64,000 nt of DNA from Superficieibacter electus (GCF_002915575.1 NZ_PQGD01000011.1:124001-188000); one strand, 5' to 3'; positions 16,865 through 25,795 are shown, counted from the stretch's first letter. Made by a program: numbers and translations. The notes: generated from the sequence alone by a model not told the origin.

Positions 16865-18431
16865 GACGACTCCTTTTAATTAAAAACTGATTTTTGGTAA
16901 TCCATGCAGCATCGTCACCGCTGAGAACGTCAGCCTTAATGTCGTGCCATGGATTAAGAATGGGTTCGCCAAAATTAATGGCAACCCATACCTGCTCATC
17001 CGCCGTCTCGCGCGAGAACCAGATGCAGGAATGGGTTAATTTCAGCGTGCTATAACGCCCGTAACGTAGCGCATCGGTAGTGTTACGCAGGGCGATAAGT
17101 TTGTGATACGCCTGCCACAGCGACCCGGCATCCTGCTGCTGTGCCGTCGCGTTGAGCGCCTGCGAGCGGGCGTCGATCGGCATCCACGGGGCTGCGTCTG
17201 AGAACCCGGCATAGGTGCCGTCGTCCCACGGCAGCGGCGCGCGCGACCCGTCGCGTGAGCGTTCAAGCGCGACGGCCAGCGCCTCGTCTGCCGACATCCC
17301 GGCATCAAGCGCGGTCTGATAATGGGTGCGGCCCTGAATATCAAAAATTTGTTCTACCGACCGGGCACGATAATCGGTCAGCCCCAGCTCCTCCCCCTGA
17401 AAAATAAAGGGTACACCGCAGGCGGTTAGCTGAAGCGCGAGCACCGCGCGGGCGCGGGCGACATCGCGCTCGCCTTCGCCAAAGCGGCTTATCATTCTCG
17501 ACATATCATGGCTGGAGAAAAACAGCGTTGGCAGGCCAGGCTGTTGCTGTTGCATCGCTTCCAGTTCGGTAAACAACCGCGCAGCATCGAAGGTTTTCTG
17601 GCTGCCGAGATTAAAGTTAAACACCACGTCCATCAGATCCAGCCCCTGATAGCGGCGCAGCACATTAAGATCTTCACTGCCAATCTCGCCAATCAGAAAG
17701 AAATCGCCGCGCTGGCGCACATAGCGGCATAACCGCCGTAGCGCATCGACAATCCCCGGCTGGTTAATGTCGTGGTCGTGGCGCTGCTCGCCGTTCTCCT
17801 GCGGGTTATCCGCGAGGATACCGTCGGTGGTCAGGAAGTTAATAACGTCAAAGCGGAAACCGTCGACCCCCTGCGCAATCCAGAAATCGACCACCTGGCG
17901 AATTTCCTTTTCAACCTGCGGGTTCGCCCAATTGAGATCCACCTGCTGCGGCGCGAATTTGTGGTAGTAGTACTGCCCGGTATCCGGCTCCGCCGTCCAT
18001 GCGCTGCCGGAAAAGAATGACTGCCAGTTATTCGGCTGGTCGGTAAAAATAAAGTAATCACGATAGCGGCTGGCGGGGTTATTCCACGCGTCTTTAAACC
18101 ACGGATGTTCAGAAGAAACGTGATTCACCACCAGGTCGATGATTACCCGAATGCCGCGCGCGTGACAGCCTGCCACCACCCGCCGGAAATCGTCCATCTC
18201 ACCGAAGCGCGGGTCCACGGCGCAATAGTCGCTGATATCGTAGCCGTTATCGACCAGCGGCGACGGGTAAAACGGGGTGATCCAGATAGCCCCAACGCCC
18301 AGTGCGGCCAGGTAATCCAGCTTTGTCAGCAGACCCGGAAAATCGCCCAGGCCGTCCTTGTTGCCGTCGCAAAACGACGGCAGGTAAATCTGGTAACAGA
18401 CGCTTTGCTGCCACCACGGAATAGCGTTCAC
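16848..18431 (-). CDS. GH13-family alpha-glucosidase (oligo-1,6-glucosidase-like)
   Basis: 527 residues, cytoplasmic. Conserved GH13 regions: DLVVNH at 99-104, nucleophile Asp195 in GFRFDVINF, acid/base Glu249 in LIGEIGS, and His308-Asp309 in SSHD. Region V reads QVDLN (163-167), and valine follows the nucleophile; both features are usual in alpha-1,6-specific glucosidases, while alpha-1,4 enzymes usually have alanine there. It probably removes alpha-linked glucose from the imported oligosaccharide. The start is GTG with AAGGAG six bases before it; other ATGs are far downstream. It follows the second permease gene by 10 bp and overlaps the GH130 gene. Confidence 0.88.
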   Translation of the reverse strand: MNAIPWWQQSVCYQIYLPSFCDGNKDGLGDFPGLLTKLDYLAALGVGAIWITPFYPSPLVDNGYDISDYCAVDPRFGEMDDFRRVVAGCHARGIRVIIDLVVNHVSSEHPWFKDAWNNPASRYRDYFIFTDQPNNWQSFFSGSAWTAEPDTGQYYYHKFAPQQVDLNWANPQVEKEIRQVVDFWIAQGVDGFRFDVINFLTTDGILADNPQENGEQRHDHDINQPGIVDALRRLCRYVRQRGDFFLIGEIGSEDLNVLRRYQGLDLMDVVFNFNLGSQKTFDAARLFTELEAMQQQQPGLPTLFFSSHDMSRMISRFGEGERDVARARAVLALQLTACGVPFIFQGEELGLTDYRARSVEQIFDIQGRTHYQTALDAGMSADEALAVALERSRDGSRAPLPWDDGTYAGFSDAAPWMPIDARSQALNATAQQQDAGSLWQAYHKLIALRNTTDALRYGRYSTLKLTHSCIWFSRETADEQVWVAINFGEPILNPWHDIKADVLSGDDAAWITKNQFLIKRSRHGKAQ

Positions 18432-18441
18432 GCGAATCTCC

Positions 18442-19269
18442 TTATTTCAGCGACAGCGACATACCCTGCAGGAAATATTTCCGGAACAGGATAAACAGGA
18501 TAATAATCGGCAGCATCTGCACCACCGCTCCCGCCAGCACCGGCCCCAGATAAATACCGTAGGATTTACTGAAGGTGGCCAGCAATACGGAGAACGGCAT
18601 TTTGTCCGCCTCGCGCATGACAATCAGCGGCCAGAGGAAGTTGTCCCACGAGCTGGAAAAGGTAAACAACGCCACAATCGCCAGAATGGCCTTATTCAGC
18701 GGCATCATGACGTGGCGCAGAATCCCCCACAGGCTGGCGTGATCGAGACGGGCGGCATAGAGATAATCATTGGGCGTGCCTTTAAAGCTTTGCGACACCA
18801 TAAATATTCCCCAGGCGCTCATCGCATAAGGCAGGATCATCGCGCTGTAGCTGTTAATTAACCCCAGTTCGCGCATCAGAACGAATTGCGGAATAATGAA
18901 CATAAATGCCGGGAATACCATTTGCACGATGAGTAAGTTTTTAAACGCATGCCTGCCGCGAAATTCCGTTTTCGCCACCGCATAGCCCACCAGCATTGAC
19001 GTGACGGTCACGCAGGCGGTAATAGTGAGTGAGACAAATAACGAGTTAAATAAGGTGCGCAAAAAGGGTTTATCCGCACGATTACTGTTATCGAACAGGA
19101 ACGTATAGTTATCGAACGACCAGTGCCCGGAAAACAGCGCGGTGGTGTAAATCTCCGCCGTCGGTTTTAACGAGGCAATCACCATCCAGATAAACGGATA
19201 AAGCCAGGTCAACGCCAGTAAAAGCATGGCGGCATGGACGATCAGACTTAGCGGCGTGAGTTTTTTCAT
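18442..19269 (-). CDS. CUT1 sugar ABC transporter permease (MalG-like)
   Basis: 275 residues with six predicted membrane helices; LTWLYPFIWMVIASLK at the N-terminus is typical of the MalG branch. The cytoplasmic EAA loop, which docks to the ATPase, reads YAARLDHASLWGILRHVMMP. The ATG adjoins the stop codon of the preceding permease gene (TGA-ATG). With the gene at 19270 it should form the heterodimeric inner-membrane channel for the island's oligosaccharide. Confidence 0.92.
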   Translation of the reverse strand: MKKLTPLSLIVHAAMLLLALTWLYPFIWMVIASLKPTAEIYTTALFSGHWSFDNYTFLFDNSNRADKPFLRTLFNSLFVSLTITACVTVTSMLVGYAVAKTEFRGRHAFKNLLIVQMVFPAFMFIIPQFVLMRELGLINSYSAMILPYAMSAWGIFMVSQSFKGTPNDYLYAARLDHASLWGILRHVMMPLNKAILAIVALFTFSSSWDNFLWPLIVMREADKMPFSVLLATFSKSYGIYLGPVLAGAVVQMLPIIILFILFRKYFLQGMSLSLK

Positions 19270-20136
19270 TCACACGATCTCTATATTTTTTTCAAACAGT
19301 TTTCTGAACAACCAGATAATAAGGAAGCTGCACGCCGCCACAATGATGGACATCGTTGCCGCCCAGGTAGGCTTCATTTTCTGGAAGGCCATCTCATACA
19401 TCACCACCATCGGGCTGGTAGTACTGTCCAGCGGACCGCCGCCGGTAATGAGATAAGGCTCGGTAAAGATGCTGAACGCCACGGTGATCGCCAGTACCAT
19501 TACCATCACGATCTGCGCGTTCATCATCGGCAGGGTAATCGCCCAGCCCTGTTTAAAACGTCCGGTTTTATCCAGCAGCGCCGCACTGTAAATATCGTTC
19601 GGAATTGCCTGCATCCCGGAATAGAGGATCAACCCGTAATACCCCACGAATTTCCAGGTGACGATCAGCGCGATAGAGAGCATCGCGCAATCCGGGTTAG
19701 TAAACCATGGCACTGATACGCCGAGCCACTGTTGTAAAAAATGGTTTACCGGACCAAATTCGCTGAATAACTTCGAGAAGACGATCGAGTACGCCACCCC
19801 GGAAGAAATATTGGCCAGTAAGAAACTCAGTGCAATAAAGCTTTTACCATATTTAATCCGTTTCAATCCGGCCGCAAATAGCAGCGAGGCAATAAAGACA
19901 ATCGGCAAATAATAAAGCAGGAAACGCGCCACGTTGAGCATTGATTTCCAGAACAACGTATCATGCATCACGCCGATAATATTTTGTAAGCCGGTAAATT
20001 TGGGTGTACCGATAAACTGCCACTGCGTCACGCTCAATACTACCAGCCAGGCCAGCGGGTAGAACCAGAATAACAGCGAGTACCCTATCCATGAGGAGGC
20101 CAAAAGGCCTCCGGTACGTGAATCATATCCTGCCAT
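19270..20136 (-). CDS. CUT1 sugar ABC transporter permease (MalF-like)
   Basis: 288 residues, six or more membrane helices (GYSLLFWFYPLAWLVVLSV first). The EAA loop is YSAALLDKTGRFKQGWAITL. GAGGGA lies upstream of the ATG; the binding-protein gene ends 9 bp before. This protein pairs with the MalG-like permease encoded next to it. The operon has no ATPase of its own; the matching ATP-binding subunit is at 24078 on the other strand. Confidence 0.92.
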   Translation of the reverse strand: MAGYDSRTGGLLASSWIGYSLLFWFYPLAWLVVLSVTQWQFIGTPKFTGLQNIIGVMHDTLFWKSMLNVARFLLYYLPIVFIASLLFAAGLKRIKYGKSFIALSFLLANISSGVAYSIVFSKLFSEFGPVNHFLQQWLGVSVPWFTNPDCAMLSIALIVTWKFVGYYGLILYSGMQAIPNDIYSAALLDKTGRFKQGWAITLPMMNAQIVMVMVLAITVAFSIFTEPYLITGGGPLDSTTSPMVVMYEMAFQKMKPTWAATMSIIVAACSFLIIWLFRKLFEKNIEIV

Positions 20137-20145
20137 AGATCCCTC

Positions 20146-21435
20146 TTATTTGTTCAGCAGGCCGTCAATTTCCGTTGCAGACTGGTTTAGCGCTTCTTTG
20201 GCATCCGTATGTTTAAAGATCACCTGTTCAAGCATTTGCGTCATGCTGCGCTGAATTTCCGTAGTCTGGGTTGTCGCAACCGGCGGCAATGCCACATCCA
20301 CGTAAGAAGCGATCTCTTTTTCCAGCGGGTTTTTAGCAAAGTAATCGACAAAGATGGGGTTAGTCATCAGATCAGAGCGTGCAGGCGGCATACCGGTGGT
20401 TTCCAGCCAGGCGAGGTCGTGTTCGGCCTTACCGTAAACCCACTGGATGAAAGCCCAGGCTTCAGTTTTATGTTTACTGGTGCTGAAGATGACAAGCCCT
20501 TTACTGTCGCCGAAAGTATGCGGATGCGCGGTACCCTGCTGCGTCAGCATCGGACCGATTTTGATGCTCTTTAAGATTTCCGGATACTGTTTGCGATAGC
20601 GGGCGATATCCCATGGACCACGCGCGGAGGCCAGTACCTGACCTGTCGCCAACGGATCGTCTGCGGCGGTAAAGTCGTAGCTGCTCCAGTTGTTGTTAAA
20701 CACTTTGCCCATGAAATTCAGAACCGCAATGCCCGCATCATCGTTAAACTGCGCTTTGTTGTCGGCCATGTAACTCTTACCGCCACTTTGCGCGTAGTAC
20801 AGCGGGATCAGGTCAAACCAACGTTCCCACCAGTTCTTGCCGGCGGTCATCTGGATCACATAGCCCTTGTTGTCCGCCGTGCGTTTTTCTGCCAATGAAT
20901 ACAACTCATCATAGGTAGTCGGAACATGATCTACGCCGTACTGTTGCAGCAGATCGCCGCGCCACCACCAGACGATAGGGTTCACATACAGCGGTAACAC
21001 ATTTTGCTGGCCTTCCAGCTGCCATGCCGGCAGAAGCGATTCCATATGACGATTTTTCACCAGCTCGTCATAGCCTGGCATTTTGGACAAGTCTTCCAGT
21101 TGGCCCACTTCTGCCAGTTGACTGGCGAAGCCGATAAAGATATTGCTGGAAAGATCGGGTTCGGTTCCGGAAGCCAGGGCGTTCATGATGGCTTCTTCAG
21201 AACTGCTTGCTGCCGGAATGGCAGTAAATTCGACGGGGGTATGAGACGGGTCCTGGTTCCACTCTTTCACCATGGTGTTCCAGAAAGCCTCTTCATTTTC
21301 GTTAGGCGCAACCCACATTTTAATCGGAGTTTTCGCGCCTTCGCTGGCGGCGGGTTTTTCATCCGGCCCGCAACCTACGATGCATAGACTGAGAAGTGCC
21401 GAAGCCGTCCATTTCGCTACTGTTGCAACTTTCAC
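20146..21435 (-). CDS. Sugar ABC transporter substrate-binding lipoprotein
   Basis: 429 residues from a GTG start (21435) with AGGGA eight bases upstream; the frame is open to 21477 but only the GTG gives a clean signal peptide (KVATVAKWTASALLSLCIVGC). The cysteine at residue 21 would be lipidated, tethering the protein to a membrane. The mature part is a cluster-B/MalE-type binding protein: KMWVAPNENEEAFW, EWNQDPSHTPVEF, LASGTEPDLSSNIF, ARGPWDIARYRKQYPE, and WAFIQWVYG. It should capture the oligosaccharide in the periplasm. It is the first gene of the minus-strand operon, about 85 bp from the nearest palindromic operator. Confidence 0.92.
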   Translation of the reverse strand: MKVATVAKWTASALLSLCIVGCGPDEKPAASEGAKTPIKMWVAPNENEEAFWNTMVKEWNQDPSHTPVEFTAIPAASSSEEAIMNALASGTEPDLSSNIFIGFASQLAEVGQLEDLSKMPGYDELVKNRHMESLLPAWQLEGQQNVLPLYVNPIVWWWRGDLLQQYGVDHVPTTYDELYSLAEKRTADNKGYVIQMTAGKNWWERWFDLIPLYYAQSGGKSYMADNKAQFNDDAGIAVLNFMGKVFNNNWSSYDFTAADDPLATGQVLASARGPWDIARYRKQYPEILKSIKIGPMLTQQGTAHPHTFGDSKGLVIFSTSKHKTEAWAFIQWVYGKAEHDLAWLETTGMPPARSDLMTNPIFVDYFAKNPLEKEIASYVDVALPPVATTQTTEIQRSMTQMLEQVIFKHTDAKEALNQSATEIDGLLNK

Positions 21436-21519
21436 AATTAATCTCCCTGACTCTTGGTAAGAGGTGTCCTGCTTCATCCTACTTGTTAGAACGTGGAGTA
21501 AACTAACACCAGTTTTTTA

Positions 21520-21535
21520 TGTTTAACGTTAAACA
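21520..21535. promoter_or_regulatory. LacI-family operator O1
   Basis: TGTTTAACGTTAAACA, a perfect 16-bp palindrome with the central CG typical of LacI/GalR operators. It lies in the region between the transporter operon and the lacI-type gene. Its centre is 33 bp, about three helical turns, from O2. Confidence 0.85.
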
Positions 21536-21553
21536 CGTCACATTTTGCTTTTT

Positions 21554-21567
21554 GTTTAACGTTAAAC
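21554..21567. promoter_or_regulatory. LacI-family operator O2
   Basis: GTTTAACGTTAAAC, the same core as O1 and a perfect 14-bp palindrome. Confidence 0.85.
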
Positions 21568-21615
21568 TTAGCAATCAGGATTTCAGATAAACCAATAACA
21601 GTGATTATCAGCATA

Positions 21616-21623
21616 TAACGTTA
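21616..21623. promoter_or_regulatory. Degenerate LacI-family operator O3
   Basis: TAACGTTA core within ATATAACGTTAATA, only 5 bp before the regulator ATG. It would block expression of the regulator gene itself. Confidence 0.5.
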
Positions 21624-21628
21624 ATAAA

Positions 21629-22663
21629 ATGAAAAATAAAGATAAAATTACAACAAAGTCACTGGCACAGGCGCTGGGGGTTTCACATACCACCGTCTCG
21701 AATGCCTGGACTAACCCGGATAAGCTTTCGAGCGTTCTGCGCGAACGTATCTTTCGATACGCTGAAGAAGTGGGCTTTAAAGGACCAGATAAACTCGCCC
21801 GGGCGCTTCGCACCGGTAAGTCAGACACCATCGGCATCATTTTTAATGACTCAATGAGCTATGTGTTTATTGATGCGCACGATATTAGCCTGATGCGCGG
21901 TATTGCGACCCAGTGCGAGAAGCTGGATAAGAACCTGGTGCTAATCCCGCTGCGTAAGCGCCAGAAGGCAGAAATCGCTCCTATCACCACTCTGGTGGAT
22001 GGCTACATTCTTAACGCAACGCACAATAATGAGGCGATTATCCAACAGACGCTGGCGCGCCAGCTCCCGGTCGTGACGCTGGATTTTCGTCTGCCGCAAT
22101 ACAGCAGCGTCTCGATTGATAACGCCGGCGCAATGGCGGAAATCTCCCGTTACCTGATTGGTAAAGGTCATCGTCAGTTTGGCATTATCGCTTTCTCGGC
22201 CAGTAAAAACTCGTGCGGAATGCGTGAATTAAGCCAGCCGGTGACCGGTGACAACCTGGTGATGGTTACGCGTGTTAACGCCTGTCGGGACACCTTTATT
22301 GATCATGATATAGATCCTGCAACCTGCTGGCTGTACGAAACCCGTCACGATGAAGCGCATGGCGCACAAGCCGCTGAGGCCCTGCTTGCAGCACATCCAA
22401 GCATCACTGCGCTGATTTGCCTTTCTGACCGCTTTGCGCTGGGCGCGATTCAGCATTGTCAGCAACATAAGATAGCCGTCCCACAGCAGGTGGCGATTAC
22501 TGGTTTCGATAACTTAGCCATTGATACCGGCGGGCCGACGCTCACCACCATCTCACAGGATGCAGCCCAAAAAGGCGAAATTGCAGTAGAACTTTTGTTA
22601 CAAAACGGGCCAATTACCCATTATGCGCTGGAGCACCAGCTGATTATTCGGGAGTCGGCCTGA
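21629..22663 (+). CDS. LacI-family repressor of the oligosaccharide island
   Basis: 344 residues. The DNA-binding head is clear: TTKSLAQALGVSHTTVSNAW (residues 8-27) followed by a hinge (KLARALRTGKSDTIGIIF) and a periplasmic-binding-protein-like sensor domain ending in VAITGFDNLAIDTGGPTLTT. Three palindromes with a TTAACGTTAA-type core lie immediately upstream and are the obvious targets. It is the first gene of the plus-strand arm (regulator, phosphomannomutase, ABC ATPase). The ATG has no good Shine-Dalgarno sequence, so it is probably translated weakly. The inducer is likely the imported sugar or a breakdown product. Confidence 0.92.
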   Translation: MKNKDKITTKSLAQALGVSHTTVSNAWTNPDKLSSVLRERIFRYAEEVGFKGPDKLARALRTGKSDTIGIIFNDSMSYVFIDAHDISLMRGIATQCEKLDKNLVLIPLRKRQKAEIAPITTLVDGYILNATHNNEAIIQQTLARQLPVVTLDFRLPQYSSVSIDNAGAMAEISRYLIGKGHRQFGIIAFSASKNSCGMRELSQPVTGDNLVMVTRVNACRDTFIDHDIDPATCWLYETRHDEAHGAQAAEALLAAHPSITALICLSDRFALGAIQHCQQHKIAVPQQVAITGFDNLAIDTGGPTLTTISQDAAQKGEIAVELLLQNGPITHYALEHQLIIRESA

Positions 22664-22690
22664 GTTAATCCCCTTAAGAAAGAGCAGATT

Positions 22691-24064
22691 ATGGATGAAC
22701 TGAACTGTTTTAAAGCCTATGACATTCGTGGCGAAATCGGCGTGACTCTCACACCGGAAATCGCTTTTCGTATCGGACGCGCTTACGGGAGCTGGCTACA
22801 GCCTCATCGGGTAGTGATTGGGGCCGACGTGCGTCTCAGTTCCGATGAACTTAAAGCCTCGCTGGCGGAAGGGCTGGCCCTGAGCGGCGCTGACGTTATT
22901 GACCTCGGACAGACCGGTACCGAGGAAATCTACTTCGCCACCCGGGAACTGAAGGCAGATGGCGGTATTCAGGTGACGGCCAGCCACAATCCCGCACAGT
23001 ATAACGGCATGAAGCTGGTGCGTAAGGATGCTCGCCCCATCAGTAACGATAACGGTTTGCTGGAAATTAAGCGGCTTGCCGAAAGCAATCAGTGGCCGCA
23101 GGGCGATCGCCGGGGCAGTGTTATTCGCTTTGATAATCGCCCTGCCTGGGTCGCGCATCTGCTGCAATATTTGCCGCATAAACCACAACGTCCACTGCGC
23201 ATCGTTGTCAATGCTGGCCACGGTACTGCGGGTCCGGCGCTCGACGCTATTGATACCGCCCTGCGTGTCCAGGGTATTGAAATCGACTTTATCCGCATTC
23301 ACCATCGCCCGGACGGCCACTTCCCGGCAGGGGTGCCTAATCCGATGCTGGAAGAAAATCGTCGCGCAACCTGCGAGGCGGTACTCGCGCATCACGCCGA
23401 TCTTGGCGTGGCGTGGGACGGCGATTTCGACCGCTGTTTTTTCTTTGATGAACACGGCGAATTTATCGAAAGTTATTATCTGGTGGGGATGTTTGCCGGC
23501 AATTTTTTACAGCAGGCCCCCTGCAGCACCATTCTTCTCGACCCGCGCTTGACCTGGAATACGCTTGAGACCGTCGCCCGGCATGGCGGCCGCGCGGTGA
23601 TCAGTAAAACCGGCCACGCCTTTATCAAGGCGCGGATGCGAGAAGAGAATGCGATTTACGGCGGCGAGATGAGCGGCCACCACTATTTCCGCGACTTTGG
23701 CTACTGTGACAGCGGCATGATCCCGCTGATGCTGATGCTCAATATTCTCGGCCAGGGACGCCAGCCGCTCTCCCACTACGTTCAGGAGGCGCAGGCACGC
23801 TACCCCGTTTCCGGCGAAATTAACCTTGAGGTCGCCTCGCCAGACGCGGCACTGACAAACATCGCCGCGCATTATGCCTGTACAGAAGCAACGCGCAGCG
23901 ATATTGACGGGTTAAGCCTGGATTTTGCCGACTGGCGCTTTAACCTACGCGCCTCCAATACCGAACCGCTGTTAAGACTCAATGTCGAAACTCGCGGTAA
24001 TACCGCGCTGCTTGCGAAAAAAACCGAAGAGTTAAAGCAACTTATTACCCTGAGCCAGCAATAA
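22691..24064 (+). CDS. Phosphomannomutase (ManB/CpsG-like)
   Basis: 457 residues, close to E. coli CpsG (456) along its length. Phosphohexomutase motifs are present in order: phosphoserine loop TASHNPAQYNGMKL (~residues 96-109), metal loop DGDFDRCFFFD, sugar-specificity loop GGEMSGHHYFRDF, and phosphate-binding RASNTEPLLRLNVE near the end. It interconverts mannose 1-phosphate and mannose 6-phosphate. In a sugar island with a GH130 enzyme and no GDP-mannose genes, a catabolic role is likely: mannose 1-phosphate from phosphorolysis enters glycolysis through mannose 6-phosphate. It lies 27 bp after the regulator gene and 13 bp before the ATPase gene. Confidence 0.92.
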   Translation: MDELNCFKAYDIRGEIGVTLTPEIAFRIGRAYGSWLQPHRVVIGADVRLSSDELKASLAEGLALSGADVIDLGQTGTEEIYFATRELKADGGIQVTASHNPAQYNGMKLVRKDARPISNDNGLLEIKRLAESNQWPQGDRRGSVIRFDNRPAWVAHLLQYLPHKPQRPLRIVVNAGHGTAGPALDAIDTALRVQGIEIDFIRIHHRPDGHFPAGVPNPMLEENRRATCEAVLAHHADLGVAWDGDFDRCFFFDEHGEFIESYYLVGMFAGNFLQQAPCSTILLDPRLTWNTLETVARHGGRAVISKTGHAFIKARMREENAIYGGEMSGHHYFRDFGYCDSGMIPLMLMLNILGQGRQPLSHYVQEAQARYPVSGEINLEVASPDAALTNIAAHYACTEATRSDIDGLSLDFADWRFNLRASNTEPLLRLNVETRGNTALLAKKTEELKQLITLSQQ

Positions 24065-24077
24065 GAAAGGATGCACA

Positions 24078-25142
24078 ATGACGGCCCTGACACTACGCAA
24101 CATTCATAAAAAATACGACAAATCGACCATTATCGAAAATCTGTCGCTGGATATCGCCTCGGGCGAGTTTATTGTCCTCGTCGGTCCTTCCGGCTGTGGT
24201 AAATCGACCCTGCTGCGCATTATTGCCGGTCTGGAGCTGCCAGACGGCGGGATGCTGAAAATGGGCGAAGAGGACGTCACCCGGCTCGCGGCGGGCAAAC
24301 GTAATCTCTCCATGGTTTTTCAGTCTTACGCGCTCTATCCCCACATGACAGTGCGGGAAAACCTGGCGTTTGGATTAAAAAACATTAAAACGCCCACAGA
24401 GGAGATCGACAAACGCATCCAGCACGCGTCACGGATGCTGAAACTGGAAGAGATGCTGGAACGGTTGCCGCAGAATCTTTCCGGCGGCCAGCGTCAGCGC
24501 GTGGCGATTGGCCGCTCCATCGTCCAGCAGCCGGAGCTGTTTTTGTTCGACGAACCGCTGTCGAACCTTGATGCTGCGCTGCGTGTAGAGATGCGCCAGG
24601 AGATCCAGCAACTGCATAATACCCTGCACAACACCATGGTTTACGTTACCCACGATCAGGTGGAAGCGATGACCCTCGCGGACCGCATCGTGGTGCTCTA
24701 TAAAGGCAAAATTGAGCAGGTTGGTACGCCGCTAGAGCTTTACAATACGCCCGCCAACTTGTTTGTGGCGGAATTTATCGGTACGCCAAAAATCAATGTG
24801 CTACCGGCGGTATGGCGGGAAGGCGCACTATGCATCACGGATAATTTAGCGCTGCCGCTAAGCAAAGCACCGCAAGGTGTGCAGGAAGGAGATAAGCTTT
24901 TCGTTGCGCTGCGCCCGGAGCATTTGCAGTATGAGGGCGATGGCGACTTCACGGTGAGCGCACGCACGCGGTTATGCGAATTGCAAGGGGATTCCACCCT
25001 GGTATGGCTGGATCTGGACGGTCATCCCATTTGCCTGAAATCCTTCCGCCAGTTGAGCTTTACCCAGGGAACCATGCTTAACCTGTCGATTGCTGAGCAG
25101 CATCTTCACTTGTTTGATAGCCTGGGGAAACGGCTTCCCTGA
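24078..25142 (+). CDS. Sugar ABC transporter ATP-binding protein (UgpC/MsmK/MalK type)
   Basis: 354 residues. Walker A GPSGCGKST (~37-45), Q-loop in VFQSYALYPHMTV, signature LSGGQRQRVAIGRSI, Walker B LFLFDEPLSNLD and the switch histidine in YVTHDQVEAM are all intact. The C-terminal third is the MalK-type TOBE domain (ALRPEHL). It should energise the two permeases encoded on the opposite strand of the island and is placed last in the LacI-mutase-ATPase arm. AAAGGA precedes the ATG. Confidence 0.93.
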   Translation: MTALTLRNIHKKYDKSTIIENLSLDIASGEFIVLVGPSGCGKSTLLRIIAGLELPDGGMLKMGEEDVTRLAAGKRNLSMVFQSYALYPHMTVRENLAFGLKNIKTPTEEIDKRIQHASRMLKLEEMLERLPQNLSGGQRQRVAIGRSIVQQPELFLFDEPLSNLDAALRVEMRQEIQQLHNTLHNTMVYVTHDQVEAMTLADRIVVLYKGKIEQVGTPLELYNTPANLFVAEFIGTPKINVLPAVWREGALCITDNLALPLSKAPQGVQEGDKLFVALRPEHLQYEGDGDFTVSARTRLCELQGDSTLVWLDLDGHPICLKSFRQLSFTQGTMLNLSIAEQHLHLFDSLGKRLP

Positions 25143-25221
25143 GATCGGGTTTTACACGCTTTAAGGGGGTGGCGAGGGGCGTGGTCTGGAAATGTTCTGC
25201 CCAGGTATTCGCCGCTCCCCC

Positions 25222-25795
25222 ACACCCTAACCCTCTCCCTCAAGGGAGAGGGAACGGTATGGCGTGGCGTCAGCACCGGCGATCATCCGACCTTACGTTG
25301 CGACACCGGACGCGCTGGCTCAAGACGGGCCAGCAAACTCACCCCGAACGCCGGGCTGCCCCCTCTCCCTCAGGGAGAGGGCGGAGGTGAGGGTGGTTTC
25401 CGCCAGCCTTTTCCCCCTCACCCTAACCCTCTCCCTCAAGGGAGAGGGAACAGTATGGCGTGGCGTCAGCATCGGCGATCATCCGACCTTACGTTGCGAC
25501 ACCGGACGCGCTGGCTCAAAGCAGCCAGCAAAACTCCCCCCGAACGCCGGGCTGCCCCCTCTCTCTCAGGGAGAGGGCGGGGGTGAGGGTGGTTTCCGCC
25601 GGCCTTTTCCCCCTCACCCTCTCCCTCAAGGGAGAGGGAACGGTATGGCGTGACGTCAGCACCGGCGATCATCCGACCTTACGTTGCGACACCGGACGCG
25701 CTGGCTCAAGACGGGCCAGCAAATTCACCCCAAACGCCGGGCTGCCCCCTCTCCCTCAGGGAGAGGGCGGGGGTGAGGGTGGTTTCCGCCCAGGC
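25222..25795. repeat. Three ~195-bp tandem repeats with nested palindromes
   Basis: Three direct copies with periods of 196 and 190 bp fill most of the 789-bp gap between the ATPase gene and fadH. Each unit has a palindrome CTCTCCCTCAAGGGAGAG (copies within 25231-25252, 25427-25448, 25617-25638), a spacer with GATCATCCGACCTTACGTTG, and a second palindrome CTCTCCCTCAGGGAGAG (25361-25381, 25557-25577, 25747-25767). Copies differ by a few point changes and small indels. Reading frames of 70-140 codons run through them on both strands, but these are products of the repetition. Nothing else is seen in 25796-25931 apart from the fadH leader. Confidence 0.9.

Noticed and set aside
22796-23455. 219-codon frame antisense to the phosphomannomutase
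   Set aside because: The opposite strand encodes a fully conserved enzyme; the antisense frame is a codon-usage shadow with no family resemblance.
25222-25795. Possible CRISPR array
   Set aside because: Only three units of about 195 bp, with near-identical sequence throughout and no unique spacers; no cas genes in the window.
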